DNA of 34,281 bases from a virus (IMGVR_UViG_3300045136_000478:1-34281), one strand, 5' to 3'; counted from the stretch's first letter, positions 6,259 to 14,378 are shown. The notes: a model not told the origin generated them from the letters alone. Made by a program: numbers and translations.

Positions 6259-6711
6259 ATGTCTGTGCCTGATACGCGGGCCAACGAGCATACCATCGGG
6301 CTGGCGCTCGGCTTCACGGGCGTCGGCCTCGCGACCCTGGCGCTCTTCCTCCCGTACGTCGACGAGGCCTCAGCCGGATCCTTCGCGCGCGTCGCCGAGA
6401 ACACGCTCCTGCAGAGCGACCTGGGATGGACGAACCTCGTCCTCCTCGGTCTGGCAGGGTTCGGGCTCGTCCGGAACATCCTCTCGCCCCACAGGGTCAT
6501 CTGGCCCCTCGTGCTGGGCTGCCTGCTGATCGGGTTCGCGGTCTTCGCGGGAGTCAGCGAGTCGCAGCGCACGCTCTGTCCGCTTGGGCAGACGAGCATC
6601 ACCGAGCAGTGTTCCGTTGCCGAGCCGGGCCTCGGCGTCTACGTGCTGGCCCTCGGCGGAGGGGTCCTCGTCCTCTCCGGACTCTTCCTCGTGCGCCAGC
6701 GGGGCCGCTGA
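6259..6711 (+). CDS. Four-span membrane protein next to the repressor
   Basis: 150 residues. Hydrophobic segments lie at about residues 12-32, 56-72, 80-98 and 122-144, with an extracytoplasmic loop holding two cysteines (C107, C118), and it ends in RQRGR. It follows the repressor in the same direction after 130 nt with no obvious strong promoter between. A membrane protein co-oriented with a phage repressor and expressed in the lysogen often serves in superinfection exclusion or another conversion trait; that role is inferred from position. It converges on the leftward operon with a gap of only 10 nt. Confidence 0.75.
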   Translation: MSVPDTRANEHTIGLALGFTGVGLATLALFLPYVDEASAGSFARVAENTLLQSDLGWTNLVLLGLAGFGLVRNILSPHRVIWPLVLGCLLIGFAVFAGVSESQRTLCPLGQTSITEQCSVAEPGLGVYVLALGGGVLVLSGLFLVRQRGR

Positions 6712-6721
6712 TCTGCTCCGT

Positions 6722-6937
6722 TCAGGAGCGGACGATCTCGCTCACGGCGAAGGCGAACACGATCGCCGAACCGGCGATCGTGAAGGCGAAGCCGATCAGC
6801 ACGCGCCGCATCGCTGCGACCTCGCGCTGCAGCTGCCCGACGACGTGCGCGAGTACGTCGGGCTTCACCGCCTCGATCTCCGCGACCCGGCGCTCGAGGT
6901 CCCGCAGCTGGTAGGCGGTGCTGTTCCACTCGGGCAA
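6722..6937 (-). CDS. Coiled-coil plus single-span membrane protein, holin-like
   Basis: 71 residues from TTG 6937, directly after the TGA of the peptidase gene, with GGGAGG 8 nt upstream. Residues 8-42 are an amphipathic helix (YQLRDLERRVAEIEAV) and residues 46-66 a transmembrane segment (VLIGFAFTIAGSAIVFAFAV). This layout matches XhlA-type hemolysin/holin partners found in lysis cassettes. It is the last gene of the leftward operon. Confidence 0.7.
   Translation of the reverse strand: MPEWNSTAYQLRDLERRVAEIEAVKPDVLAHVVGQLQREVAAMRRVLIGFAFTIAGSAIVFAFAVSEIVRS
6759..6781. other. Perfect 10-bp hairpin near the convergent gene ends
   Basis: ACGATCGCCG (6759-6768) pairs perfectly with CGGCGATCGT (6772-6781) around a 3-nt loop. 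It lies inside the last leftward gene, about 50 nt from the end of the rightward gene. It has no U-tract on either side, so termination is possible but unproven. Confidence 0.5.
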
Positions 6938-7393
6938 TCAGACCCTCCCGGGCCAGTGTCCCGAGACGTGGATGTGGAAGGAATGCGATCCATCGGGGTC
7001 AGCGTAGTAGCGCCAGGTCGGGTGGCGCCGGGAGATGATCCGGTGCCCGAGGATCACGTACTCGATGGCGAGCGCCTGGTGATGGCGCCAGTAGAGCTTC
7101 GCGAGGCGGCGGGCCTTGAGGTAGTACCAGCCGCGGAAGAGGAACCGGTCCTTGCGGCCGAGATCGAAGGCTCGCGCCGGATAGACGGCGTGATCCGACG
7201 GAGCACCGCTCGGCAGGCGCGAGGCGGGGTTGTACGTCCCGAGGTCCGTGAAGCCACGATGCCGGCCCATCGAGTACGCGAGCCAGAGACTCTGGTGCAA
7301 GCTCGCGAAGCCCTGCGTCGGCTCGACGAAGTCGCCGTGCTTTCGGCGATAGCGCGCGAGAAGCTCCGGGTAGGTCGGGGATGGCGTCGGCAT
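6938..7393 (-). CDS. Zinc peptidase-like endolysin
   Basis: 151 residues. Two metal-ligand motifs resemble the M15/hedgehog-type DD-peptidase fold: SDHAVYPARAFDLG (H68, D77) and SHSFHIHVSG (H140, H142). It lacks a signal peptide, so it would depend on a holin. It lies between the two-span holin and the XhlA-like gene. The start-associated motif CGATAGG sits 11 nt upstream of the ATG at 7393. Expected action is cutting peptide cross-links of the host wall at lysis. The exact family is uncertain because the rest of the sequence (LARYRRKHGDFVEP, RGWYYLKARRLAKLYW) is not one I can name. Confidence 0.65.
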   Translation of the reverse strand: MPTPSPTYPELLARYRRKHGDFVEPTQGFASLHQSLWLAYSMGRHRGFTDLGTYNPASRLPSGAPSDHAVYPARAFDLGRKDRFLFRGWYYLKARRLAKLYWRHHQALAIEYVILGHRIISRRHPTWRYYADPDGSHSFHIHVSGHWPGRV

Positions 7394-7404
7394 TCCTGCC
7401 TTCG

Positions 7405-7411
7405 CCTATCG
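7405..7411 (-). promoter_or_regulatory. Start-associated motif, copy 1 (peptidase gene)
   Basis: The minus strand reads CGATAGGCGAAGGC, then AGGA and ATG. It fits the consensus CGATAGGYNNRGGC and lies 11 nt before the endolysin start. Confidence 0.65.
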
Positions 7412-7416
7412 TCCGA

Positions 7417-7602
7417 TCACTCCTCGCTCACGCCGTACCAGGGAATCTGGGGATCGAAGACCGACGCCAGCGCGACGACGACGGCGTTCACGGCAATCCC
7501 GATACCGGCAAGCTGGTCCGTGGTCAGGTCGAGGAGCCCGAGCAGGACGAGCGCGGAGAGTACCGCGTTCACCGCCCCGACGATGGCTGCTGTCTTCGTC
7601 AC
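7417..7602 (-). CDS. Two-span holin
   Basis: 61 residues from GTG 7602. The track between stops is longer, but the part above 7617 belongs to the upstream gene. Two hydrophobic segments, at about 6-26 (AAIVGAVNAVLSALVLLGLL) and 32-50 (AGIGIAVNAVVVALASVF), are joined by a short acidic turn (DLTTDQ), and a short tail ends in EE. This is the usual layout of small actinophage holins. It precedes the peptidase gene by 23 nt, and the motif CGATAGG lies 7 nt before the GTG. Confidence 0.8.
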   Translation of the reverse strand: MTKTAAIVGAVNAVLSALVLLGLLDLTTDQLAGIGIAVNAVVVALASVFDPQIPWYGVSEE

Positions 7603-7609
7603 GCCTACA

Positions 7610-7616
7610 CCTATCG
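7610..7616 (-). promoter_or_regulatory. Start-associated motif, copy 2 (holin gene)
   Basis: The minus strand reads TGA, CGATAGGTGTAGGC, GTG. The motif starts directly after the upstream stop codon and ends at the holin start. Confidence 0.65.
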
Positions 7617-8261
7617 TCACGGTGCCACATACGTGGGGCCAAGGCGTGCGCACATGAGGCGGAAGTCGGCGAAGGTGTTGGCTGCACCGGCGCCGTCCTC
7701 CTCGTAGTAGGCGGAGATCTCGATCTCGGACACCGCGCTCGCGCTCTCCATCGCTCCACTCTGATAGGCGAGGAGAGCCCACCAGTCGGGGTAGTCATTG
7801 GCCGTGATGTCGCCGCCGAACCCCGGACTGTTGAGTCGTCTCAGCTTGACTGCCCACTCGCCGCCGCTTCCCAGGAAGCCGAGCAAGGAGTCGGGTGTCG
7901 GTCCGGAGATGCGTCGCCCTCGAATCAGGAGCGCCGTGTCGACGTTGGCCGTGAAGACCTCGCTGAAGACCGAGATCGCGAGGATGTAGACCCCGTCCTT
8001 GGCGATCTCGAGGTTGCCGGCGGCGTTGACCGCGAAGGTCGGCGCGTCCCCGTACGCTCCTGAGGCCGCGAAGGATCCGCTCAGCATCGTCCAGTCGATG
8101 GGGGTGATGCTCGTGCTGAGGTCGGTGTCCGACTCGGCGCGGCAGTACTCGACGACATGTCGCTCTCCAGCCGATGCAGGCCGGCGCACGAGCGACTCGA
8201 CAGTCGCGCGCGTAACTGCCGCCTTCTTCTCGGGGCTGGAATGGCTGAGCGGCCGAGTCAT
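7617..8261 (-). CDS. Tail-tip or receptor-binding beta-sandwich protein
   Basis: 214 residues from ATG 8261, which overlaps the upstream stop (ATGA). After a helical N-terminus (SPEKKAAVTRATVESLV) the chain is beta-rich, with a C1q/TNF-like pattern: AGNLEIAKDGVYILAISV, then a DTALLIRG strand and a C-terminal EIEISAYYEEDG strand. Such jelly-roll heads are common at phage tail tips. It follows the tail protein gene and precedes the holin, the usual place for a receptor-binding protein. The fold is inferred from the strand pattern, not matched to a database. Confidence 0.6.
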   Translation of the reverse strand: MTRPLSHSSPEKKAAVTRATVESLVRRPASAGERHVVEYCRAESDTDLSTSITPIDWTMLSGSFAASGAYGDAPTFAVNAAGNLEIAKDGVYILAISVFSEVFTANVDTALLIRGRRISGPTPDSLLGFLGSGGEWAVKLRRLNSPGFGGDITANDYPDWWALLAYQSGAMESASAVSEIEISAYYEEDGAGAANTFADFRLMCARLGPTYVAP

Positions 8262-9451
8262 GCGATCTCCGTATCGGAACTCGTCACGACCGCTGGCACG
8301 CCGGAGCGGCCGACTGGCTCTCCGAGCTCGATGGGCCCGTCGGCGGTCCAGCGCCACGTGTACTCGTGGACGCGCTGCGTGCCAGAGAAGCCGCCGGCGA
8401 ACGACGATCCGGCGGCGACGGAGATGAGGTCGCCCGTCCGGAAGCTCGGCGCGATCCCTCGCTGCGGCGTGATGGCGACGAGGGTCTTGGGGCGGGCGCG
8501 CAGCCAGGACTCCATCTGCCACCAGCGTCGGTACAGCTCCCGTGAGGCCGCGCCTTCCTCCTCCGAGACCGCGTCGAAGATCCGGATGACCATCCGCTCG
8601 TAGTGGAGCGCCCGGGACGCTGCGATCGCCGCCGCGATCGTGGACTGGGGAGGGTCGGCCAGGCCCGGATCATCCGCGGTGACGTTGAACGCCCAGTGCT
8701 GATCCCCAGCCGGGTCGAGGGCGGTCTTGCGCCGCGGCCCAGCGTAGAGCCAGAGCTTGTTGCACAGGTCGCGCCAGTCGCGGGTGAGCCGGAGGGCGCG
8801 CGCGTTGTGCGAGCCGGTCGCGTACGCGAAGGCGACGCTAGCGGTCAGGTCGGTACCGTAGTCCCCGTTGTAGGCCGACACCTCACCCATGTAGTCCGGG
8901 TCATCGTCGACCGGTGTGCACACGACGTCGAGCTCGCCCGTGTCGACCAGTAGCTGGACGAGCTGCTCGATCGACATGGGCCAGTCGGTCGGTACGCCTG
9001 AGAGGTCGACCCCGCCGGTCGCGAACGTGCCCAGACGGATCCCCATGGGGCCCTCTCCGATCGCCGGGTCGCCTGACACCATCGAGTTCGTGAGAGCGGC
9101 CTCGACGATCTGTGGCCCCGTGACGTAGTCGGCGATGATCGACGGTTTGGAGAAGTCCCCATCCGCATCGCGCACCGGTCGGTAGGCCCAGATGAAGGTC
9201 GGATCGGCGAACGTCGCGACCCGGTACATGGTGTCTTCGTCCCCGGTGTCCTCGCAGAGGACGAGGCTCCCGTGGAAGTCGAGAGTGGAGCCGATGTAGA
9301 TCCGCATCCGGTGCGCCTCCCAGCTGCCGGACACCTGTTGTAGGGGGACGCGTATGGACGCGAAGCTCGGCCGGTTGTGCTGATGGGTGACCGACCCCTC
9401 GAGCACGATCTCGGTGATGTCGCTGTTGTCTACGTAGACGGCGAGGGCCAT
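8258..9451 (-). CDS. Minor tail protein
   Basis: 397 residues, beginning MALAVYVDNSDITEIVLEGS. That is the start of many siphovirus tail-tip proteins downstream of the Dit-like gene. It has a beta-rich N-terminal barrel (residues 1-100), a middle part with DWPMSIEQLVQLLVDTGELD, and a C-terminal segment (ARPKTLVAITPQRG, FRTGDLISV, TWRWTADGPIELGEP) like the baseplate hub or prophage tail endopeptidase platform. The ATG lies directly after the TGA of the preceding gene. Its likely place is the tail tip below the distal tail protein. Confidence 0.75.
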   Translation of the reverse strand: MALAVYVDNSDITEIVLEGSVTHQHNRPSFASIRVPLQQVSGSWEAHRMRIYIGSTLDFHGSLVLCEDTGDEDTMYRVATFADPTFIWAYRPVRDADGDFSKPSIIADYVTGPQIVEAALTNSMVSGDPAIGEGPMGIRLGTFATGGVDLSGVPTDWPMSIEQLVQLLVDTGELDVVCTPVDDDPDYMGEVSAYNGDYGTDLTASVAFAYATGSHNARALRLTRDWRDLCNKLWLYAGPRRKTALDPAGDQHWAFNVTADDPGLADPPQSTIAAAIAASRALHYERMVIRIFDAVSEEEGAASRELYRRWWQMESWLRARPKTLVAITPQRGIAPSFRTGDLISVAAGSSFAGGFSGTQRVHEYTWRWTADGPIELGEPVGRSGVPAVVTSSDTEIA

Positions 9452-9874
9452 TCAGGGTGCGGTGGTCGCGAGGAGGCCGAAGCGGAAGCCGCGCACGTGC
9501 CCACGCCAGACAGGGAACTCGACGCCGAGCTCCCACTCGACCGTGATCGACGGGGTCGAGCCGAAGTTCAGGGTTCCGGTCGTCGAGGCGATGGAGCGCA
9601 GCGCTGTTTTCAACGCGGAGATCATCGAGTTGCGGTTCGTCACCGTGTCGGCGACGATCACCCCGGCGAGCACGAGGTGCAGACCGTCCTCGAACCCGTC
9701 GTGGGCGATCAGCCCATCGGTCTGCGCGCGCTTGTCGATCTGCTTGCGCAGCTCCACCCCGTCGAGGCCGCTCGAGGCGGCCGGGTCGATCAGGTAGGTG
9801 TTGCCAGTCGTGGCATTGAAGGTGATCGTCCCGCCGCCGGTGACGAGCGTGGTGATGTCGGAGTAGGACGCCAT
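9452..9874 (-). CDS. Distal-tail-like minor tail protein
   Basis: 140 residues, immediately after the tape measure stop (TAG then ATG), the standard place of a Dit-type protein. It is beta-rich: TITFNATTGNTYLIDPAAS, LHLVLAGVIVAD, then TLNFGSTPSITVEWELGVEF and a final GHVRGFRFGLLAT strand. It is short compared with full Dit proteins (about 250 residues), which suggests only the ring-forming N-terminal domain. Confidence 0.7.
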   Translation of the reverse strand: MASYSDITTLVTGGGTITFNATTGNTYLIDPAASSGLDGVELRKQIDKRAQTDGLIAHDGFEDGLHLVLAGVIVADTVTNRNSMISALKTALRSIASTTGTLNFGSTPSITVEWELGVEFPVWRGHVRGFRFGLLATTAP

Positions 9875-12265
9875 CTAGAGACCCACTCCCCAGGCGGCCG
9901 CGGCGAGCTCGTTGCCCGCGTACCTGGAGGCGGGGTGCGAGATCCCGCTCGTCAGCTTGCGCAGCTCACGGTTCTGCTCGCGGGTGAGCTGGGCGAGCGT
10001 CCAGGTATTGGTGGCCACCTGCGCTGATCCGAGGTCGACGTTCGAGCCGAACTGTCCGATCAGACCGTGGAGATCGCGGAGGAACTCGAAGCTCATGCGC
10101 CGCCAGTCTTCGAGACTGAACCCTTCCCCGTCTCGGTCGCCTGTGCGCCGCTCGCGGAGCCCTGCGAGCGCTGCTCGGCGCATGCCCTGCCGTGTCCAGC
10201 CCTGGCGTCCGACCTGCGCCTGCTCGAAGAGTCTGCGGGCGCGCTCGGCGTCGGCGGCCGCCTTCCGCCGCACCCGCTCGAGACGTGCCCGCTCCCGCTC
10301 GGCCGCGGCTTCACGCTGGGCTTCCAGCCGGGCCTCACCTTCGGAGACGATCGACTCGATCGCCTGCTGTTCGGAGGCGACCTGCTCGTAGAGCGTGCGG
10401 AGCTCCTGCTTCTGCTGAGCGGTCAGTCTCTTCCGCCGCTCGAGCGCATCGATGCGGCGCTGGTAGTAGCCGAGAGCCTCACGGTGGAAGCGCAGGTCGT
10501 CCGCTCGACCCGGTGTCGCCTGGGCGCGCGCCTGGTCGAGCAGGATGTCCTCGATGGTGCGGGCGGGGGGACGCTCGGAGTTACCCGTGCCTCTCGTGCT
10601 CGCGCTCGCGCCGCTCGCGCCACGCCGTGTCTGCTGCGGAGACGAGACGCCGGGTCGACGCGGATCGAGCGTATCGGGTGCCGCGTGTGATCCCTCGCGT
10701 GCGAGCATGCCCTCGGCGGCGGCGAGATCCTTCTCGCTCGTCGCCTGCCAGGCAACACGAAACGCCTGGCGCTCGGTCGGCGTCAGCGCGTCGAGCCCCT
10801 CACGGACGGCGCGCTGGGCGACTGCCGTGATGCGCGGGTACCGCTCGGCGTACTCCCCGGCGAGGAGCTTGCCGCGGATCGAGCGGCGGGTGCCCTCCTT
10901 CGCGCCGCTCGCACCTGGCGTCGAGACAATGGCAGCTGCGCTCGCGGCTGCGACCGTGCCCGCACTCGGAACGAGCGAGAGGAGCGCCGCTCGCAGCACG
11001 GCCACACGCCCGGCGTTGACCGCCGCTGCTGTGCCGATCGTGTTGAGCGCGGCCACGGAGACAGCCGCGCTCCGGGCGGACGTCGGCCCGAGAATCGCGA
11101 TCGCCGTGCGCAGCGCGCCGAGTCCGCGCACGATCGCGAGGATCTTCCCCGCGGCGAAGGCGGCAACGAAGAGCTTGGCCGCGTTCTCCGCCCCGCCGAG
11201 CAGATCGACGAGCGGGCGGAGCGTGTCCCTGACGAGCCGGAGCCCGCCGGCGAACCCGCGGACGACTTGCTCGCCGGTCTCGATCGCCCGGTTCACCCGC
11301 TCCTGGATGCGACGCTGGTTCTCGGCGTCGCCCAGGTATCTCGAGAGCCGGTCGGAGAGGCTGGTCACGGCCGGGAGCAGCCCCATCCCGACGATCTCCA
11401 TCAGGTTCTCCCACTCCACGCGCAGACGGTCAGAGGCGGCGACCGCGTCGTCGGAGGCCTCCTCGGCAGCGCGCCCGTACGCGCGCTGCAGCGCCGCGAG
11501 CAGCTCAGTGCGTGTCGCAGTCCGGTCGACGTCGATCCCGATCCGGCGCAGGGCACCGCTCATCCCCAGATTCGCCTTGTTCACGATCTGGGCGGCCTGC
11601 TCGAGGTCGATGTACCGTCCCCGGGCAACATCGATCGCGAGCGCGTTCAGCTCGAGCGCCTTGTTCACATCGCGGGTGGAACGCACGAACATCTGGAAGG
11701 TCTGCATGAGCGCCTCGTCGTCGAAGCCGAGCTTCGCCTGGGCGCGGATGACCGCGTCGATCCGCCGGATGTACTCGTCGTAGGAGATGCCGAGCGCGTC
11801 CAGGGCCACCTTGGTCTGGCCGCGCACGTTCTGCTCCTCCTTGGCGGCGGAGATCGCGGTGCGCACCGCGTAGACGAGCCCTTGCGCCCCCACGTAGGCG
11901 GAGGCGAGTCCCACGGCCGACCGAACGAGCGAACGGGTGGAGATCGTCGCGCCCCGCTGCGCCCGCTCGAGGTCGCGCATCTCGCGTGCCTGCCGGTCGG
12001 CGGCGCGCGCCGCCTGCTCCTCCGCGTCTCTGAGGGCGATCGTCGCGCGCTTGGCCTGGGCCGACTCGGCACCGTACTGGGCGAGCGACTTGCGCAACCG
12101 GTCCTGCGCGAGATCCAGCCGGAGCGCCTCCCGGGACATCTGCCCGACCGACTCGCGCCACTGCGCCTCCGCGCGCTCCAGGCGCACCATCTCGGAGGTG
12201 TCGACGTTGAGAACGACGGTTGCCCCGCCCGTCGCCCCTCCGCGAAGCGCGTCACCGAACGCCAC
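9875..12265 (-). CDS. Tape measure protein
   Basis: 796 residues from GTG 12265, chosen because GGGAGGAG lies about 7 nt upstream. The frame opens further to 12292, but that overlaps the chaperone frame. The N-terminal 110 residues are a long charged coiled coil (AQDRLRKSLAQYGAE, RDAEEQAARAADRQ). Hydrophobic segments follow near the middle (KLFVAAFAAGKILAIVRGL, LRAALLSLVPSAGTVAAA). A second long coiled coil (DALERRKRLTAQQKQELRTL, EARLEAQREAAAERERARLE) and a short C-terminal domain end it. It sets tail length and is ejected with DNA. By the usual 0.15 nm per residue its length would fit a tail of about 120 nm. Confidence 0.9.
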   Translation of the reverse strand: MAFGDALRGGATGGATVVLNVDTSEMVRLERAEAQWRESVGQMSREALRLDLAQDRLRKSLAQYGAESAQAKRATIALRDAEEQAARAADRQAREMRDLERAQRGATISTRSLVRSAVGLASAYVGAQGLVYAVRTAISAAKEEQNVRGQTKVALDALGISYDEYIRRIDAVIRAQAKLGFDDEALMQTFQMFVRSTRDVNKALELNALAIDVARGRYIDLEQAAQIVNKANLGMSGALRRIGIDVDRTATRTELLAALQRAYGRAAEEASDDAVAASDRLRVEWENLMEIVGMGLLPAVTSLSDRLSRYLGDAENQRRIQERVNRAIETGEQVVRGFAGGLRLVRDTLRPLVDLLGGAENAAKLFVAAFAAGKILAIVRGLGALRTAIAILGPTSARSAAVSVAALNTIGTAAAVNAGRVAVLRAALLSLVPSAGTVAAASAAAIVSTPGASGAKEGTRRSIRGKLLAGEYAERYPRITAVAQRAVREGLDALTPTERQAFRVAWQATSEKDLAAAEGMLAREGSHAAPDTLDPRRPGVSSPQQTRRGASGASASTRGTGNSERPPARTIEDILLDQARAQATPGRADDLRFHREALGYYQRRIDALERRKRLTAQQKQELRTLYEQVASEQQAIESIVSEGEARLEAQREAAAERERARLERVRRKAAADAERARRLFEQAQVGRQGWTRQGMRRAALAGLRERRTGDRDGEGFSLEDWRRMSFEFLRDLHGLIGQFGSNVDLGSAQVATNTWTLAQLTREQNRELRKLTSGISHPASRYAGNELAAAAWGVGL

Positions 12266-12471
12266 CGCGCATCTCCTCCCGCAGCCGGACAAGCTCGGCG
12301 TGGCGCGCCTGGAGCCGCTCCGCCTCGCGGCGCTCCTCGACCAGATCGGGCCGGCTCAGCCACACCTCCAGGGCGGTGAAGGCGGCCTCCTCGACGAGCC
12401 ACTGGGTCACCTCGTCCTCACCCTCCCATCCACATCCGCACTCACACCGCACCCAGGTCAGCGCTGGAAAG
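12252..12471 (-). CDS. Tail assembly chaperone, frameshift (T-like) extension
   Basis: This frame is open from 12530 to the TGA at 12252 and lies between the tail chaperone and the tape measure, where the gpT part of a gpGT product is expected. It carries a Cys cluster (WVRCECGCGWEG) and a charged helix (VEERREAERLQARHAEL). It has no convincing ribosome site of its own. It lies in the +1 (or -2) frame relative to the upstream gene, and the frames overlap at CTT TCC (12471-12466). A programmed shift would join about 187 residues of the G-like protein to about 70 residues here. An internal GTG start is the alternative. Confidence 0.6.
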
Positions 12472-13032
12472 GGCCTGGACGAGCTTCGCGCAGCCAGGGC
12501 AGTCCGTGTCAGGGCATCCGTGCGCCGCACGAAAGGTGGCCCAGCGATCGAGCGGCTCGACGCCGATCCTCACCCCTTTCGCGTCGTGGGCGCGCAGCCG
12601 CTGGATGATCTCCGCGATCATCGCCAGGTCGTCCTCGGGTAGCGAGCCGTCGAGGAGGTCCTCAGGTCGCAGCGCGACGGGAGCGAAATCGCCCGGCTCC
12701 GTCTCGACCGCGACGACGGCTGCGCACACGAGATGGCGCTGGAACTCCCCGTAGCGGGCGATCCGCTCGAGCACCTGCTGCCGCTCGCCGTCGCCCGAGG
12801 CGAGATCGCTCGCGAGTTTCGCGGTCGCTCCTCCCTCCGAGGTCAGTTCGAGGAGCGCGAGCTCGAGCAGATCCTCGGGCAGGTCGCCGTGCTCGAGCAG
12901 GGTCGCGATGCCGGGGATGCGGATGCGCACCCGCTGGCCGGACGGCAGTGTGATCGTGTGCAGCGCCCGCGCCCGCCAGGTGGCGAGGCTAGGCGACGAC
13001 GGCGTACTGTCGGTCTGCTTCTCCGTGCCCAT
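12442..13032 (-). CDS. Tail assembly chaperone, G-like
   Basis: 196 residues from ATG 13032, with AAGGAGG 6 nt upstream. The start at 13155 offered by the longer frame is a shadow of the small gene above. Its order, after the major tail protein and before the tape measure, is that of gpG. It has a short beta segment (TITLPSGQRVRIRIPG) followed by LLEHGDLPEDLLELALLEL, a pattern frequent in actinophage tail chaperones, and ends in a Cys-rich tail (GCPDTDCPGCAKL) that overlaps the T-like frame. It would coat the tape measure during tail assembly and would not be expected in the virion. Confidence 0.7.
   Translation of the reverse strand: MGTEKQTDSTPSSPSLATWRARALHTITLPSGQRVRIRIPGIATLLEHGDLPEDLLELALLELTSEGGATAKLASDLASGDGERQQVLERIARYGEFQRHLVCAAVVAVETEPGDFAPVALRPEDLLDGSLPEDDLAMIAEIIQRLRAHDAKGVRIGVEPLDRWATFRAAHGCPDTDCPGCAKLVQALSSADLGAV
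12466..12471 (-). other. Possible +1 frameshift site
   Basis: The zero-frame codons are CTT TCC. A peptidyl-tRNA on CUU can re-pair on UUU, the same slip as at the bacterial prfB site, and this moves reading into the T-like frame. No downstream pseudoknot was worked out, and a -2 shift would give the same product frame. Confidence 0.4.
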
Positions 13033-13219
13033 GCTGTGCCTCCTTCGGCTGTGCGGACTGGGCTGCCTGCGCGCGGTCGAGCTCTTCCTCGAGGCGAGCT
13101 GCCTTCGCGCGGTCGAGCTCTTCCTCGACGCGAGCGCAGGCGATCGCGAGCTCACGGAGCAACGACCGGGCAGCCTTGAGCATCTGCCGGAGCCGCTGCA
13201 CCTCGACGAGCTCGCTCAT
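12989..13219 (-). CDS. Small coiled-coil tail-region protein
   Basis: 76 residues from ATG 13219, overlapping the major tail protein stop (ATGA). It is almost wholly helical, with an imperfect 12-residue tandem repeat (VEEELDRAKAA then LEEELDRAQAA). Its last 44 nt overlap the chaperone gene and hold the ribosome site of that gene. No family recognised; a tail assembly helper is possible from position. Confidence 0.6.
   Translation of the reverse strand: MSELVEVQRLRQMLKAARSLLRELAIACARVEEELDRAKAARLEEELDRAQAAQSAQPKEAQHGHGEADRQYAVVA
13071..13134. repeat. 36-bp imperfect tandem duplication
   Basis: A 28-nt block at 13071-13098 recurs at 13107-13134 with one mismatch, giving a 36-bp period. It encodes the repeated EEELDRA heptad of the small coiled-coil protein. 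Confidence 0.8.
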
Positions 13220-14184
13220 GACGTGTAGTTCGAGACCGTGTTCTTCGCGGTCACGGTGAGCGTGTTCTCGATGGTCGGATCGGGGAAGGCGGAGAGCTCG
13301 ATGTCGTAGAAGAGCGGCGCGCCGGAGGGATCCGGAACGAGCGAGACCCTGCGGATCTCCGCCGCGTCGATGTCCAGTGACACCTCGTCCGCGGAGGAGC
13401 GGGTGGCACGAATGTTGAGCGGGGCGGTCGCGAGCGCCTGCGCGTGGGTCGTCCCGGAGGGCGAGTCAGTAAGGAAGAGGCGCCAGATCGCATCGGTCTC
13501 GAAGAGGACGCGGAGCGTGCCCGTTACTCCCCAGCGTCCGGTGACCGAATCCGATGCCGCCATGCCCGTGTCGCCCTGGATCACCTGGGCGGCTCGCTCG
13601 GAGGTGAGAGAGAAGCTCTCGACGATGTCGGCCGTCGATCCGTCGAAGGTCACCGTGACGTTCGGATAGACGAGAGGCTCGAAGGTGCTCGGGGCGAGCG
13701 CGGGATCGGTTTCCCCCTCGACGCCTACGAGCCCGAGCACGGCTGCCGTGTACTGGAGCGCCTGGCCCGCGCCACCGGAGATCGAGAGGCTCGTCAGCCT
13801 GCAGTCGGACATGCGAGAGACGAGCGCGCTCGAGTCGAAGGCGTTGTAGATCGTCACGTACGGGAGGTACGCAGCGGCGGTGATCGTGTGCGTATAGGGG
13901 CCCGTACCGCTGGTCAGCACGGAGCCTACGTGCAGATACGCAAGGAACCCGAACTCATCGGCGCGCACGAAGCCGGCGAGGTTGCCCTCGATGAATGAGC
14001 CGACCTTGACCGCCCGCGAGCGCTGGAACGAGGAGTCGGTCTCCGGCAGATCGATGATCTGGACGGTCGGGCGGACGATGTCGCCGGTGACGCGGAGCTT
14101 GAACTTCGGAGTCGTCTGCGGCGTGCCCTTCGCGGTCTGCTTGCCGATCGCTGCGGTGAAGAAGTTTCCGGCGTGGCCTGCCAC
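13216..14184 (-). CDS. Major tail protein
   Basis: 322 residues from GTG 14184, directly after the TAG of the 59-residue gene. It is beta-rich with the usual tail-tube opening (GNFFTAAIGKQTAKGTPQTT, then KFKLRVTGD and FIEGNLAGFVRADEFGFLAY). The C-terminal half (SADEVSLDIDAAEIRRVS, PLFYDIELSAFPD) may be an added Ig-like or second tube domain. Its position between the connector genes and the tail chaperone is standard. It would polymerise as rings around the tape measure. Confidence 0.85.
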   Translation of the reverse strand: MAGHAGNFFTAAIGKQTAKGTPQTTPKFKLRVTGDIVRPTVQIIDLPETDSSFQRSRAVKVGSFIEGNLAGFVRADEFGFLAYLHVGSVLTSGTGPYTHTITAAAYLPYVTIYNAFDSSALVSRMSDCRLTSLSISGGAGQALQYTAAVLGLVGVEGETDPALAPSTFEPLVYPNVTVTFDGSTADIVESFSLTSERAAQVIQGDTGMAASDSVTGRWGVTGTLRVLFETDAIWRLFLTDSPSGTTHAQALATAPLNIRATRSSADEVSLDIDAAEIRRVSLVPDPSGAPLFYDIELSAFPDPTIENTLTVTAKNTVSNYTS

Positions 14185-14364
14185 CTAAGACTCCTTGGCC
14201 TTGACGCGCTTGACCGCGTGCGCCGCCTGGTCGAGCACAGCGATGACGCGCGGATCGCTGGTCTTGAGCGTCTCCCCGGCGACGACCTTGACCTCGCTAC
14301 CGTCGGCGAGGTGGCACGCGAACTCTGTGTACGGGGCGATGAGCTCGTAGGCGACCTGCTCCAT
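14185..14364 (-). CDS. 59-residue protein upstream of the major tail gene
   Basis: ATG at 14364 to TAG at 14185. The protein begins MEQVAYELIAPYTEF, contains a strand-rich CHLADGSEVKVVAGETL and ends in a basic helix (HAVKRVKAKES). It has high third-position GC and is bracketed by clean neighbours, and the start-associated motif ends directly at its ATG. Function unknown; small proteins here are often tail or neck accessories. Confidence 0.75.
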   Translation of the reverse strand: MEQVAYELIAPYTEFACHLADGSEVKVVAGETLKTSDPRVIAVLDQAAHAVKRVKAKES

Positions 14365-14371
14365 GCCCGCG

Positions 14372-14378
14372 CCTATCG
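14372..14378 (-). promoter_or_regulatory. Start-associated motif, copy 3 (59-residue gene)
   Basis: The minus strand reads CGATAGGCGCGGGC followed at once by ATG. This is one of the two copies that abut the start codon. Confidence 0.65.
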
